Source: Micromonospora zamorensis (GTDB lineage Bacteria; Actinomycetota; Actinomycetes; Mycobacteriales; Micromonosporaceae). From it: a DNA stretch of 64,000 bases. The DNA is taken from positions 6,882,001 through 6,946,000 of the forward strand of contig NZ_LT607755.1 of NCBI RefSeq assembly GCF_900090275.1. Direction: 5' to 3'. This document shows, piece by piece, positions 33,801 through 42,586 of the stretch; within the stretch, counting starts at the first letter, position 1; each line of letters begins with the position of its first letter. A model generated the notes under the pieces. The model did not search any database and had not been told where the DNA came from. It saw nothing but the letters and a program-made list of their open reading frames with translations. The position numbers were made by a program, and so were the translations under genes.

Positions 33801-34801
33801 GGGTTGCGCTGCTCGGACCGGTCGCCTGGCGTACGCCCCCGCACCACTACGGGCCGTGGGAGCAGGTGACCGGCCTGCTCGCCGAGGGGCTGGTCAGCCG
33901 CGGCGTGGACGTGACGCTCTTCGCGACACTGGACTCCGTCACCTCCGCCCAGCTCGACGGAGTCTGCCCACGGGGGTACGCGGACGACCCCGACCTGGAC
34001 GGTCGGGTGTGGGAGGCGATGCACGTCTCCCACGCGATGGCCCGCTCGGCGCAGTTCGACGTGGTGCACAGCCACCTGGACTGGCTGCCCCTGGCCTTCG
34101 CGGAACACTGCCGGGCACCGCTGCTGACCACGGTGCACGGCTTCTCCGGCGCGGGGATCCTGCCCGCCTACGGCCGAGCCCGATCGTCGTACGTGTCGAT
34201 CTCCGACGCCGACCGGGCACCGGAGCTCGACTACGTTGCCACGGTGTACCACGGCGTCGACGTCGGCGGTCTGCCGTTCACCGACAAGGCCGGCCCCGGG
34301 CTGGCCGCCTTCGGCCGGATCCACCCGGACAAGGGCACCCACACCGCTATCGAGATCGCCCGCCGCGCCGGCCGGCCGCTGACCATCTGCGGGATCGTGC
34401 AGGACGAGCGGTACTTCGCCGAAGAGGTGGCACCGCACATCGACGGTGACCAGGTCGTCTTCCTCGGGTCGGTGGGCCCGCAACGGCGTGCCGAGGTGCT
34501 GGGCGAGAGCACCGCGCTGCTGCACCCGATCGCCTTCGACGAGCCGTTCGGGCTGTCGGTCGTGGAATCGATGGTCTGCGGCACCCCGGTCGTCGCCTAT
34601 CGGCGGGGGTCCATGCCCGAGGTGGTCGACGAAGGGGTGACGGGCCTCCTCGTCCACACCGTCGACCAGGCCGTCGAGGCGATCACCCGGGCCGCCGACC
34701 TCGATCGGGCGGAGTGTCGGGCGCAGGCTTTGAAGCGCTTCAGCGCCGACCGGATGGTCACCGACTATCTCGCGGTCTACGACCAGCTCGTTCGTAACTG
34801 A
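33797..34801 (+). CDS. GT4-type glycosyltransferase
   Basis: 334 aa. TTG 33797 is the start: it gives the full MRVALLGPVAWRTPPHHYGPWEQV N-terminus of GT4 enzymes and overlaps the upstream stop by 4 nt. Later landmarks are FDVVHSHLDWLPL, TTVHGFSG, YHGVDVGGLPF, AFGRIHPDKGTHTAIEIARRAG, and the nucleotide-sugar site HPIAFDEPFGLSVVESMVCGTPVVAYRRGSMPEVV with its E-x7-E pattern. It is soluble and probably transfers a hexose from a nucleotide sugar. Acceptor and donor unknown. First enzyme of a four-enzyme operon. Confidence 0.9.
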   Translation: MRVALLGPVAWRTPPHHYGPWEQVTGLLAEGLVSRGVDVTLFATLDSVTSAQLDGVCPRGYADDPDLDGRVWEAMHVSHAMARSAQFDVVHSHLDWLPLAFAEHCRAPLLTTVHGFSGAGILPAYGRARSSYVSISDADRAPELDYVATVYHGVDVGGLPFTDKAGPGLAAFGRIHPDKGTHTAIEIARRAGRPLTICGIVQDERYFAEEVAPHIDGDQVVFLGSVGPQRRAEVLGESTALLHPIAFDEPFGLSVVESMVCGTPVVAYRRGSMPEVVDEGVTGLLVHTVDQAVEAITRAADLDRAECRAQALKRFSADRMVTDYLAVYDQLVRN

Positions 34802-34918
34802 CTCAGCCGCACACCTCTTCGTTCCGCCGGTCACACACGCTGACCGGCGTGCGCCGTTCCCGCGTGAGGCTCACCGCGTACTCCTGTGGTGGGCCGACAA
34901 CCGGAAGGCACGACGTTC

Positions 34919-36055
34919 ATGCCCAGCTACGGCTTCCTCAGCACCCACCCACCGACCCGGTGCGGCCTGGCCACGTTCAACGCCGCCCTCGCCGCCCAGC
35001 TCACCGCCGACGGCACCCACGGCGGCATCGTCCGGGTCACCGATCACGGCGACGACCAACGGCCCACCCCAGGGGTCGTGCACACCTGGTCGGCGCGGGA
35101 CCCGTCCGGCTGGCGGGACGCGGCGGCCGCCCTCAACGCGTACGACGTGGCGATCGTCCAGCACGAGTACGGCATCTACCCCGGCACCGACGGCGAGGAG
35201 GTCCTGCCGTTGCTGCGGCGCCTCAGCGTGCCGAGCATCGTGGTCCTGCACACCGTCCTCAGCCAGCCCTCCGCCCGGCAGAAATCCCTGCTGGAGCAGA
35301 TCGTGGCCACCGCCGGGGCGGTCGTCACGATGACCGACACCGCCCGGGACCGGCTGCTCGTCGGGTACGCAGTGCCAGCGGGAAAGGTGACGGTCATCCC
35401 GCACGGCGCCGCCGAGCTTGCCGGTGTGCCCGTCGACCGGCGTGCCCGCCCGCACCTGCTGACCTGGGGACTGATCGGCCCGGGCAAGGGCATCGAGTGG
35501 TCGTTGCGGGCCCTCGCGCGGTTGCAGGATCTGGAACCGACTCCGACCTACACGGTCGCCGGACGGACCCACCCGAAGGTGATCGAGCACCACGGTGAGG
35601 CGTACCGGGCCGGGTTGCACCAGCTCGGTGCCCAGTTGGGTGTCGCGCACGCCGTCGACTATCAGGACATCTACCACGACCAGGAGGCACTGGGTCGGCT
35701 GATCCGCTCCGCCGACGTGGTCGTCCTGCCCTACGACTCCCGCGAACAGGTCACCTCCGGTGTCCTCATCGAAGCGGTGGCCGCCGGGGTGCCCGTCGTG
35801 GCGACGGCGTTCCCGCACGCCGTCGAGCTGCTGACCGGTGGGCCCGGTCTGGTCGTACCCCATCAGAACCCGGCGGCGCTGGCCAAGGCGATCCGGCGGG
35901 TCCTGACCGAGCCGGGCCTGGCCGCCCGGTTGGCCGGGCGGGTCCGCCCGCTGGCCGCGGACCTGCGCTGGCCGGCGGTGGCGGCCCGCTACGGCACCCT
36001 CGCCGAAGACCTCCTGGCCGCCCGCTCGCCCACCGTCAGCCCCGTGCCGGCGTGA
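34919..36055 (+). CDS. Second GT4-type glycosyltransferase
   Basis: 378 aa from ATG 34919 (an in-frame GTG at 34886 is the alternative). It begins YGFLSTHPPTRCGLATFNAALAAQL, typical of a mannosyltransferase-like GT4 subgroup, then has VAIVQHEYGIYPG, VIPHGA, LLTWGLIGPGKGIEWSLRALARL, and VVVLPYDSREQVTSGVLIEAVAAGVPVVATAFPHAVELL. It is separated by 117 nt from the first transferase and overlaps the next gene by 4 nt. Probably acts on the same glycan. Confidence 0.88.
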   Translation: MPSYGFLSTHPPTRCGLATFNAALAAQLTADGTHGGIVRVTDHGDDQRPTPGVVHTWSARDPSGWRDAAAALNAYDVAIVQHEYGIYPGTDGEEVLPLLRRLSVPSIVVLHTVLSQPSARQKSLLEQIVATAGAVVTMTDTARDRLLVGYAVPAGKVTVIPHGAAELAGVPVDRRARPHLLTWGLIGPGKGIEWSLRALARLQDLEPTPTYTVAGRTHPKVIEHHGEAYRAGLHQLGAQLGVAHAVDYQDIYHDQEALGRLIRSADVVVLPYDSREQVTSGVLIEAVAAGVPVVATAFPHAVELLTGGPGLVVPHQNPAALAKAIRRVLTEPGLAARLAGRVRPLAADLRWPAVAARYGTLAEDLLAARSPTVSPVPA

Positions 36056-37104
36056 CGGCGACCACCGGACACCCCCGGACCGCGACGGGTGAGCGCTGGG
36101 TGACGGCGCCCGCGCCGAGCTTCGCGCACCTGGCACGGCTGAGTGACGACACCGGTCTGTTCGAGCATGCCCGGCACGCCATCGTCCGCCGCGAGCACGG
36201 CTACTGCACCGACGACGTGGCTCGCGGCCTGGTGGTCGTCAGCCGCGAGCCGGAGCCGAGCGACGAGCTGCTCCGGCTCGCGGAGCGCTACCTGGCGTTC
36301 CTGACCCACGCGCAGGACACCGACGGCGCGTTCCACAACCGACTCGGGCACGACCGGCGCTGGGCCGACGAACCAGGGCTCGGCGACTGGTGGGGTCGGG
36401 CGCTGTGGGGCCTGGGCACTGCCGTCGCCCGCAGCTCCGCACCCTGGGTACGGGAGGAGGCGCTGGTGGCGTTCAGCCGGGGTGCCACCCGGCGCGCCAA
36501 GGCACCGCACGCGATGGCGTTCGCCGGTCTGGGCGCGGCCGAGGTGCTCCGCCGTCACCCGGGTCACGTCGCCGCGGCATCCCTGCTCGCGGACGCGGCC
36601 AGCACTGTCGGCCCGGCCGGGTCCGACCCGCGGTGGCCGTGGCCACGGCAGGAGCTGACCTACGCGAACGCGGCCCTCGCCGAGGTGGTCATCGCCGCCA
36701 GCCAGCTTCGCGAGGGTGGTCCACCTCTCTACGACGGCCTGCGGATGCTGACCTGGCTGCACCAGGCCCAGCTCCGCGACGGGCGGTTGTCGGTCGTACC
36801 CGCAGGGGGGTGGCGGCGCGGCGCCGTACGACTGCACCACGACCAGCAGCCGATCGAGGTCGCCGCCTTCGCGGACGCCTGCGCCACCGCTGCCACTGTC
36901 ACCGGGGACCCCGGGTGGGACGCCGGCGTGCGGCAGTCGGTCGGGTGGTTCCTCGGTGACAACGACCTCGGCAGCCCGATGTGGGATCCGGCGACCGGCG
37001 GTGGCTACGACGGGCTGACCGCGCACGGGCCCAACCTCAACCAGGGCGCCGAGTCCACCCTCGCGCTCATCTCCACCCTGCAGCACGCCCGGCGGTGGTC
37101 GTGA
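36052..37104 (+). CDS. Probable (alpha/alpha)-barrel carbohydrate enzyme of a GT/GH130 operon
   Basis: 350 aa; the GTG start overlaps the previous stop (GTGA). It is rich in helix-forming repeats with aromatic/acidic motifs (TDDVARGLVV, DGAFHNRLGHDRRWADEPGLGDWWGRALWGLG, QELTYANAALAEVVIAASQ, LTWLHQAQLRDGRLSVVPAGGW, QPIEVAAFADACATA). This suggests a six-hairpin glycosidase-like fold. Such proteins are sometimes labelled glycosyltransferases because of their neighbours. I cannot name the reaction. It is positioned between two GT4 enzymes and a phosphorylase. Confidence 0.7.
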   Translation: MTATTGHPRTATGERWVTAPAPSFAHLARLSDDTGLFEHARHAIVRREHGYCTDDVARGLVVVSREPEPSDELLRLAERYLAFLTHAQDTDGAFHNRLGHDRRWADEPGLGDWWGRALWGLGTAVARSSAPWVREEALVAFSRGATRRAKAPHAMAFAGLGAAEVLRRHPGHVAAASLLADAASTVGPAGSDPRWPWPRQELTYANAALAEVVIAASQLREGGPPLYDGLRMLTWLHQAQLRDGRLSVVPAGGWRRGAVRLHHDQQPIEVAAFADACATAATVTGDPGWDAGVRQSVGWFLGDNDLGSPMWDPATGGGYDGLTAHGPNLNQGAESTLALISTLQHARRWS

Positions 37105-38609
37105 CCCGGAGCCTGGCCGTCCGTCAGGACGTCACCCTCACCCCGGACCCACGCCGGGTCATCATCAAGCTCTTCGTCCCGGGTGAGGACGCCGCGGTGG
37201 TACGCACCCGCGCGCGGGCACTCATCGACCGGGTCGCGCGCCTCGGCGACGAGGAGACCGGCCGGCTGCTGCGGGACACCTTCGACCGCTTCGGCGCCCG
37301 GCACCGCGACCTGGCCGGCACGTTCCACCACCACTACGACCTGGTCCGGCACCGGGCCGCGCGGGCCCGGGACCTCTCGCCGACCAGCCGGCTGCTGGTC
37401 GGCGCCTACTTCAGCCACGAGTACGCCGTCGAGGCCGCCGCCCTCTGCAACCCGTCGATGGTGGCCCACCCGGACCAGACCGAACTCGGCACCGGGCAAC
37501 TTCGTGTCGCCGTCAGCCTGCGCCAGGTCGGGGAGGGGCACGTGTCCTCCATCGGGTTCGCCACCGCGGTCATCGGACCAGGGCGGCAGCTCACGGTCGC
37601 CGACCGGTCCGGTCCGTTGGCCGTCGGGCAGCGGGTGGGCGTACGGCACCGTCGGGACCTGCTCGTCGCCGGCCTGGCCGAGGAGGACTGCGACAACGAG
37701 GTCGCCGCCACGGTGCTCGACGCCCTGCCCGAGTGGTACGACGAGGCCACCTTCGAGCGGGTGCTCGCCAACCTGCCACCCGATCTGCTCTCTCGCAGCA
37801 CCGGGTTGGGCACCCTCGAACAACTGCGTCGCACCAACGCCGGCAGCTACGCCACGGCCTTTCCCACCGACACGGCCCTGCACCAACGGGTGCTCTGGCC
37901 GGCCACCCCGGCAGAGAGCAACGGCATGGAGGACGCGCGGTTCGTCCGGTTCGTCGACGAGTCCGGGCCGGTGTACCGGGCCACCTACACCGCCTACGAC
38001 GGCCGGAGCATCGCCACCCGTGCGCTGGTCAGCAGTGACCTGCGCCGCTTCGAGATGACCCCGATGCGTGGGCCGGGTGCCCGGAACAAGGGGATCGCGC
38101 TGTTTCCGCGTACGGTCGGCGGCCGGCATCTGGCCTTGTGCCGTGCCGACGGCGAGACCATCGGTCTGACCACTCTGGACAGCGACAACCGCTGGCAGGC
38201 TCCGGCCCCGTTGCACGCCCCGGGCGAGAGTTGGGAGCTGATCCAGGTCGGCAACTGCGGGTCTCCCATCGAGACCGACGCGGGTTGGCTCGTCCTCACC
38301 CACGGGGTCGGGCCGATGCGCCGGTACGCGATCGGCGCGCTCCTGCTCGACCTGCACAGACCGGAGCGGGTCGTCGCGCACCTGCCCGGCGTGCTCCTGG
38401 CACCCGACGAGAACGACCGGGACGGGTACGTTCCCAACGTCGTCTACTCCTGCGGGGCACTCGTGCACGACGGTGAGCTGTGGGTGCCGTACGGGGCGAG
38501 TGACGCCCGGGTCGGTTTCGCCACCGTGTCGGTGCCCGCGCTGCTCAGCGCCATGGTGCAGGCCCCACCGCCGGTGACCGCGACTGATGAACTGGGTGGG
38601 GCAGGGTAG
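37101..38609 (+). CDS. GH130-type glycoside phosphorylase/hydrolase
   Basis: 502 aa from GTG 37101, overlapping the previous stop by 4 nt. The second half has the five-bladed GH130 pattern: YFSHEYAVEAAALCNPSMV, LRVAVSLRQVGEGHVSSIGFATAV, the signature NGMEDARFVRF near the catalytic Asp, NKGIALFPRTVGGRHLALCR, and GNCGSPIETDAGWLVLTHGVGPMRRYAIGALLLD. YGASDARVGFATV is at the end. GH130 enzymes mostly phosphorolyse beta-mannosides to mannose-1-phosphate. The ~110-residue N-terminal extension is of unknown role. With the two GT4 enzymes it suggests turnover or synthesis of a mannose-containing oligosaccharide. Confidence 0.85.
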   Translation: MTRSLAVRQDVTLTPDPRRVIIKLFVPGEDAAVVRTRARALIDRVARLGDEETGRLLRDTFDRFGARHRDLAGTFHHHYDLVRHRAARARDLSPTSRLLVGAYFSHEYAVEAAALCNPSMVAHPDQTELGTGQLRVAVSLRQVGEGHVSSIGFATAVIGPGRQLTVADRSGPLAVGQRVGVRHRRDLLVAGLAEEDCDNEVAATVLDALPEWYDEATFERVLANLPPDLLSRSTGLGTLEQLRRTNAGSYATAFPTDTALHQRVLWPATPAESNGMEDARFVRFVDESGPVYRATYTAYDGRSIATRALVSSDLRRFEMTPMRGPGARNKGIALFPRTVGGRHLALCRADGETIGLTTLDSDNRWQAPAPLHAPGESWELIQVGNCGSPIETDAGWLVLTHGVGPMRRYAIGALLLDLHRPERVVAHLPGVLLAPDENDRDGYVPNVVYSCGALVHDGELWVPYGASDARVGFATVSVPALLSAMVQAPPPVTATDELGGAG

Positions 38610-38666
38610 CCTCACGCTGGCACTACGTGCTCCCGCGGTCGGGGGAGGACTCGGGGGAGGTGGAGC

Positions 38667-39881
38667 GTGGGTGACGTCGGCGAGATGGTGCGCTGGCTTC
38701 AGCTCAACGCGCCCCGTGGCGGGCCGGACGAGCTGTCTCAGCTGATCGCCGAGGCGGCTCCCGCCCTCGATGCCAGCGAGATGGTGCTCTATCTGGCCGA
38801 CTACACGCAGTCCCTGCTCGTGCCCCTGCTCGGCGCGGGCCTCGACCGGGACGAGCTGCCGATCGAGACGACCCTCGCCGGCCGGGCCTTCACCAACCTC
38901 ACCATCCAGCGCGCGCCCGACAATCCGGACCGGGTCTGGGTGCCGCTGCTGCTCGGGTGCGAGCGGATGGGCGTGCTGGAGATCGTGGCGCCGACGGCCG
39001 CCGACGAGGCGATGGACGGGCCGGCCTGGGAGGTGGCGGTCACCATCGCCCAGATCCTGGTCAACCGCCGGCTCTACGGCGACGTGGTCGAGCGGATGCG
39101 TCGCCGGCTCCCGATGCAGGTCGCGGCCGAGATCGTGTGGGGTCTGCTGCCCCCGTTGACCTTCGCCACCGACGACCTGGTGATCACCGCCATCCTCGAA
39201 CCGTGCTACGACGTCGGCGGCGACATCTTCGACTACGCGCTCAACGACGACGTGCTCAGCGTCGGGCTCTTCGACACCTGCGGGCACGGCATCAAGGCGA
39301 GCACCCTGGCCTCGCTGGTCGTCAGCGCGTACCGCAACGCCCGCCGGTGTGGCCTCGACCTGGTCGACACGGCGATCAGCATCGACCGGTGGGTGCGATC
39401 CGAGCACCCGAACTTCTTCGCGACCGGCCTGCTCCTCGAACTGGACCGCCGGACCGGCCGGCTGAGCGCGATCAACGCGGGTCATCCCGGTGCGATGTTG
39501 CTGCGCGACGGCAAGGCCATCCGTGAGTTGCCAGGGCCGACCGCGTTGCCGCTCGGCCTGGGTCATCTGACCCCACACCGCCCGCAGGTGCACGTCGAGG
39601 ACCTGCACCCGGGCGACCGGATCCTCGCCTACACCGACGGCATCACCGATGCGCGCAGCGCCGACGGTGAGCACTTCGGGCTGGACCGGCTGGTCGACTT
39701 CGTCAACCGGGCCCTCAACGACGGGTTGCCCAGCCCGGAGACGATGCGTCGCCTGGTACGCGCCGTCGTCGGCTACCAGGACGACCAGCTTCAGGACGAC
39801 GCGACGGCGCTCTTCGTGGAGTGGCGGCCGCCGCACCTGCCGCTCGCACACCTCCGTGACCTCGCGGCGAACCGCCACTGA
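38667..39881 (+). CDS. SpoIIE/PP2C-type phosphatase with GAF-like N-terminal region
   Basis: 404 aa from GTG 38667 after GGGGGAGG. The N-terminal ~145 residues look like a GAF-type sensor (VLYLADYTQSLLVPLLG...WVPLLLGCERMGVLEIVAPT). The C-terminal PP2C domain has LEPCYDVGGDIFDYAL, GLFDTCGHGIKASTLASLVVSAYRNARR, INAGHPGAMLLRDG, and DRILAYTDGITDARS, with the metal-binding Asp residues in place. Such proteins dephosphorylate STAS anti-sigma antagonists. A SigF-type sigma factor lies 1.2 kb away and a STAS protein at 55.0 kb. Confidence 0.92.
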   Translation: MGDVGEMVRWLQLNAPRGGPDELSQLIAEAAPALDASEMVLYLADYTQSLLVPLLGAGLDRDELPIETTLAGRAFTNLTIQRAPDNPDRVWVPLLLGCERMGVLEIVAPTAADEAMDGPAWEVAVTIAQILVNRRLYGDVVERMRRRLPMQVAAEIVWGLLPPLTFATDDLVITAILEPCYDVGGDIFDYALNDDVLSVGLFDTCGHGIKASTLASLVVSAYRNARRCGLDLVDTAISIDRWVRSEHPNFFATGLLLELDRRTGRLSAINAGHPGAMLLRDGKAIRELPGPTALPLGLGHLTPHRPQVHVEDLHPGDRILAYTDGITDARSADGEHFGLDRLVDFVNRALNDGLPSPETMRRLVRAVVGYQDDQLQDDATALFVEWRPPHLPLAHLRDLAANRH

Positions 39882-39949
39882 CCGCAGCAGTGGGATTTTG
39901 CACTCGCAGTGCACTTGTCTCCGGTTGTGGCGCTGTCTAGCGTCACCTC

Positions 39950-41017
39950 ATGGCTGACTCATGGACCTTCGCCGTCGCACGTGACGACCTCGGGCAGAGC
40001 ACGCTCGTCGATGGCGCCACGCCCGAGGTGGCCGATGGTGAGGCTCTGCTGCGGGTGGACCGCGTCGGCCTCACCGCCAACAACGTGACCTACGCGGTGC
40101 TCGGCGACGCGATGCGCTACTGGGAGTTCTTTCCGCCTGCGGCCCGTGGGCTCGGGCCGCAGTGGGGCCTCCCGCCGCTCTGGGGTTTCGCCGAGGTGGT
40201 CGCCTCGACGGTTGCCGGTGTCGAGGTGGGGCAACGGGCCTACGGTTACCTGCCTCCCGCGGGGCACCTCGTGGTGCGGCCGGACCGGGTGGACGCGTCC
40301 GGGTTCCGCGACGCGAGCACGCACCGGGCCGAGTTGCCGTCGCCGTACAACGCGTACCGGTCGACCACCGGCGACCCGGCGTACCAGGCCGACCAGGAGG
40401 ACCTGCTGATCCTGTTCCGGCCCCTGTTCTTCACCTCGTTCATGCTGGCCGACCAGGTCGTCGACAACGGCTTCTACGGTGCCGAGGCGCTGCTGGTGTC
40501 GTCGGCGTCGAGCAAGACCGCGTACGCCGCCGCGTTCGAGCTGCGCGGTCGCGGACCGCGCCTGGTCGGGCTCACCTCACCCGGCAACCTGGCCTTCACC
40601 CGGTCACTCGGCTGCTATGACGAGGTCGTCCCGTACGACGACATCAGCGCCCTCGACGTGGTCCCGACCGTCTACCTCGACCTGTCCGGCGCGCCCTCGA
40701 CCCGTGCCGCCCTGCGCCAGCACCTCGGCGACCGACTCGTCCGGGACATCGCGGTCGGGCTCACCAACCAGACACCGAACGCCGCCGCCGCGGAGGAGGT
40801 GTTCTTCGCGCCGGTCCAGATGCGCAAGCGCGGCCAGGACTGGGGCCGCGAAGGGCTCGACCAACGGTTCACCGAAGCCTGGCAGCGCTTCACCGCAGTG
40901 GTCAGCGGGTGGCTCGACGTCCAGGTGGGTGTCGGGCCGGAGGCCCTGCAACGGGCCTGGGCCGACGTCCTCGCGGGTCGTACGCCGCCGCGGGTGGGTC
41001 ACGTCGTCCAACTCTGA
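39950..41017 (+). CDS. DUF2855 family protein
   Basis: 355 aa from ATG 39950. Recognised by the GLTANNVTYAVLGDAMRYWEFFP...GLPPLWGFAEVVAS block and by LLVSSASSKTAYAAAFELR, features of the DUF2855 family. They recall a quinone-oxidoreductase-like (medium-chain dehydrogenase) fold: the SSASSKTA stretch stands where a nucleotide-binding region would be. The biochemical role is unknown to me. It converges with the sigma-factor gene, 20 nt between stops. Confidence 0.85.
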   Translation: MADSWTFAVARDDLGQSTLVDGATPEVADGEALLRVDRVGLTANNVTYAVLGDAMRYWEFFPPAARGLGPQWGLPPLWGFAEVVASTVAGVEVGQRAYGYLPPAGHLVVRPDRVDASGFRDASTHRAELPSPYNAYRSTTGDPAYQADQEDLLILFRPLFFTSFMLADQVVDNGFYGAEALLVSSASSKTAYAAAFELRGRGPRLVGLTSPGNLAFTRSLGCYDEVVPYDDISALDVVPTVYLDLSGAPSTRAALRQHLGDRLVRDIAVGLTNQTPNAAAAEEVFFAPVQMRKRGQDWGREGLDQRFTEAWQRFTAVVSGWLDVQVGVGPEALQRAWADVLAGRTPPRVGHVVQL

Positions 41018-41037
41018 GCGGTCGACGACGCCGACGG

Positions 41038-41844
41038 TCAGAACGAGTTGTCGCCGGAGAGGTGGCGACGCAGCGTGGCCAACGACCGGTTGATCAGCCG
41101 GGAGACGTGCATCTGCGAGACACCGACCCGGTCGGCGATCTGGGACTGGGTCAGGTTGCCGTGGAAGCGCAGGCTCAGGATCTCGCGCTCGCGCTCCGGC
41201 AGCGTGGCGAGGGCCGGGCCGAGGGCGACCCTGATCTCCACGACGTCGAACTCGTGGTCGTCGCCGCCGAGGGTGTCGCCGAGCTCCCGGCTGCCCTCGC
41301 CACCGATCGGCGTGGACAGCGACGTGGCCCGGTAGGCGCGTGCGCCCTCCAGCCCTTCCAGCACCGTCTCCTCGGTCACGGCCAGGTAGGACGCGATGTC
41401 GGCCACGGTCGGCGACCGACCGAGGGTCTGGGTCAGAACGCTGTTGGCCGCGCTGATCGACAGGCGTAGCTCCTGGAGGCGGCGGGGCACCCGGATCGCC
41501 CAGGTGCGGTCCCGGAAGTAGCGCTTGATCTCGCCGATGATGGTGGGGATGGCGTACCCGGCGAAGTCGACGCCTCGACTGTGGTCGAAGTTGTCCACAG
41601 CCTTGATCAGACCGACCGAGGCGATCTGGACCAGGTCGTCGTCCGGCGCGCCACGACCGCCGTAGCGGCGGGCCAGGTGCCGGGCGAGCGGAAGCCACGC
41701 CTCGATGGTGCGGTCGCGCAGGGCTGGGCGGCGAGGGTCGTCGGCCGGCGTCGCCGCCAGGGCGGCCAGGAGGTCTTCCGGGCTCTGCTCACTGCGCCGC
41801 TGGTCGATGCTGGTGCTGATCGCGGTGTCGACGATGATGGCCAT
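41038..41844 (-). CDS. RNA polymerase sigma factor, SigF/SigB group
   Basis: 268 aa from ATG 41844, with GGAAGGACC before it. It has regions 2 (HLARRYGGRGAPDDDLVQIASVGLIKAVDNFDHSRGVDFAGYAIPTIIGEIKRYFRDRTWAIRVPRRLQE), 3 (SAANSVLTQTLGRSPTVADIASYL) and 4 (ALATLPEREREILSLRFHGNLTQSQIADRVGVSQMHVSRLINRSLATLRRHL) of the stress/sporulation group. These factors are usually held by an anti-sigma kinase and freed by STAS antagonists. No anti-sigma gene is adjacent, but PP2C and STAS genes occur in the window. A possible self-recognised promoter lies at 42005-42028. Confidence 0.94.
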   Translation of the reverse strand: MAIIVDTAISTSIDQRRSEQSPEDLLAALAATPADDPRRPALRDRTIEAWLPLARHLARRYGGRGAPDDDLVQIASVGLIKAVDNFDHSRGVDFAGYAIPTIIGEIKRYFRDRTWAIRVPRRLQELRLSISAANSVLTQTLGRSPTVADIASYLAVTEETVLEGLEGARAYRATSLSTPIGGEGSRELGDTLGGDDHEFDVVEIRVALGPALATLPEREREILSLRFHGNLTQSQIADRVGVSQMHVSRLINRSLATLRRHLSGDNSF

Positions 41845-42004
41845 GGGAGTGGTCCTTCCCGCACTGCCCGTCGATCGAGTCGACCGGAAGGGGTCTCCGA
41901 ACCGGCTGACGCCGGGGCGCACGTACGGGCGAAGGTGCGCTGTCGCAAGGCCACGAGCACGGGCCTCGCCGCCGCGTCATGTCGTTCACTTGATGGCCCG
42001 GACA

Positions 42005-42028
42005 CTACCCGAAATACTGAATGTTTAC
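42005..42028 (-). promoter_or_regulatory. Possible SigF/SigB-type promoter upstream of the sigma gene
   Basis: Reading leftward, GTAAAC (42028-42023) and GGGTAG (42010-42005) resemble the GTTT...GGGTAT promoter of this sigma group, spaced 14 nt if GTAA is taken as the -35 core. The -35 match is poor. It lies about 160 nt upstream of the sigma start, in a gap (41845-42089) with no other feature. Confidence 0.3.
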
Positions 42029-42089
42029 TAGCCGAAAGTACGATCCGGTGCAGGTGGATGGTGCTCGAAACGGGTGAGAACGGCCCCGA

Positions 42090-42275
42090 TCAGCCCTGCG
42101 GGTCCGGCTCGTCGCCGGCGATCGGGGCCTGCTGGGCCGGCTTCACCGCGAACGGATGGCGCAGCCGCAGCATGGCCTCCTCGCTGCCGTCGAAGGTCGC
42201 CATCGACCCGTCGAGCACGTCGGAGGTCGACGTGGCGAGGAACAGGGCCGGTCGAGGGTTGTCGTTCGATGTCAT
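42090..42275 (-). CDS. 61-aa protein of unknown function
   Basis: ATG 42275 to stop 42090. After the first few codons nearly every third position is G or C, matching neighbouring genes, so it is likely translated. The product begins MTSNDNPRPALFLATSTSDV and ends KPAQQAPIAGDEPDPQG; no Cys, no membrane segment, no signal peptide. AGGA stands about 8-12 nt before the start. It is between two sigma-factor genes and reads toward the SigF-type one. I recognise no family; a regulator of one of the sigma factors or a peptide precursor are both guesses. Confidence 0.55.
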   Translation of the reverse strand: MTSNDNPRPALFLATSTSDVLDGSMATFDGSEEAMLRLRHPFAVKPAQQAPIAGDEPDPQG

Positions 42276-42586
42276 GCAGGATTCCTGTCTTCCATTGAGG
42301 AGTGCGTCCGGGCCCCGGCTCTCGCCGTGCGACCTCGTGACATGCGGCGCTCACACTGGCGCCCGATCAGGTGCCTCGTGCACGGGCGAACGCCCGGCGA
42401 CACCGACACCCCGCACCATACCCGCCCTCGGCACCCCTCATGCGCCGCCGAGGCCCCGGGATCGCATCCGCACCGCCAGCAGCCGAGAATTCTGTAATCC
42501 GACCCGGTGCTGCCAGTCTCCGATCCTGAGGGCGGTCAACGCGCAGCGCGGGTGCCGCGCGGACGAGCACACAAGGAGTGACACGC
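42276..42586. other. Gap without a recognised gene before the ECF-fusion gene
   Basis: 311 bp between divergent starts. No coding frame with credible length or codon use was found. The right end holds AAGGAG (42573-42578), the ribosome-binding site of the ECF-fusion gene. No clear ECF-type promoter was identified. Confidence 0.5.

Noticed and set aside
42028..42354. 108-codon minus-strand frame overlapping the 61-aa gene
   Set aside because: The alternative frame 42090-42275 has far better codon bias; this one reads as a shadow.
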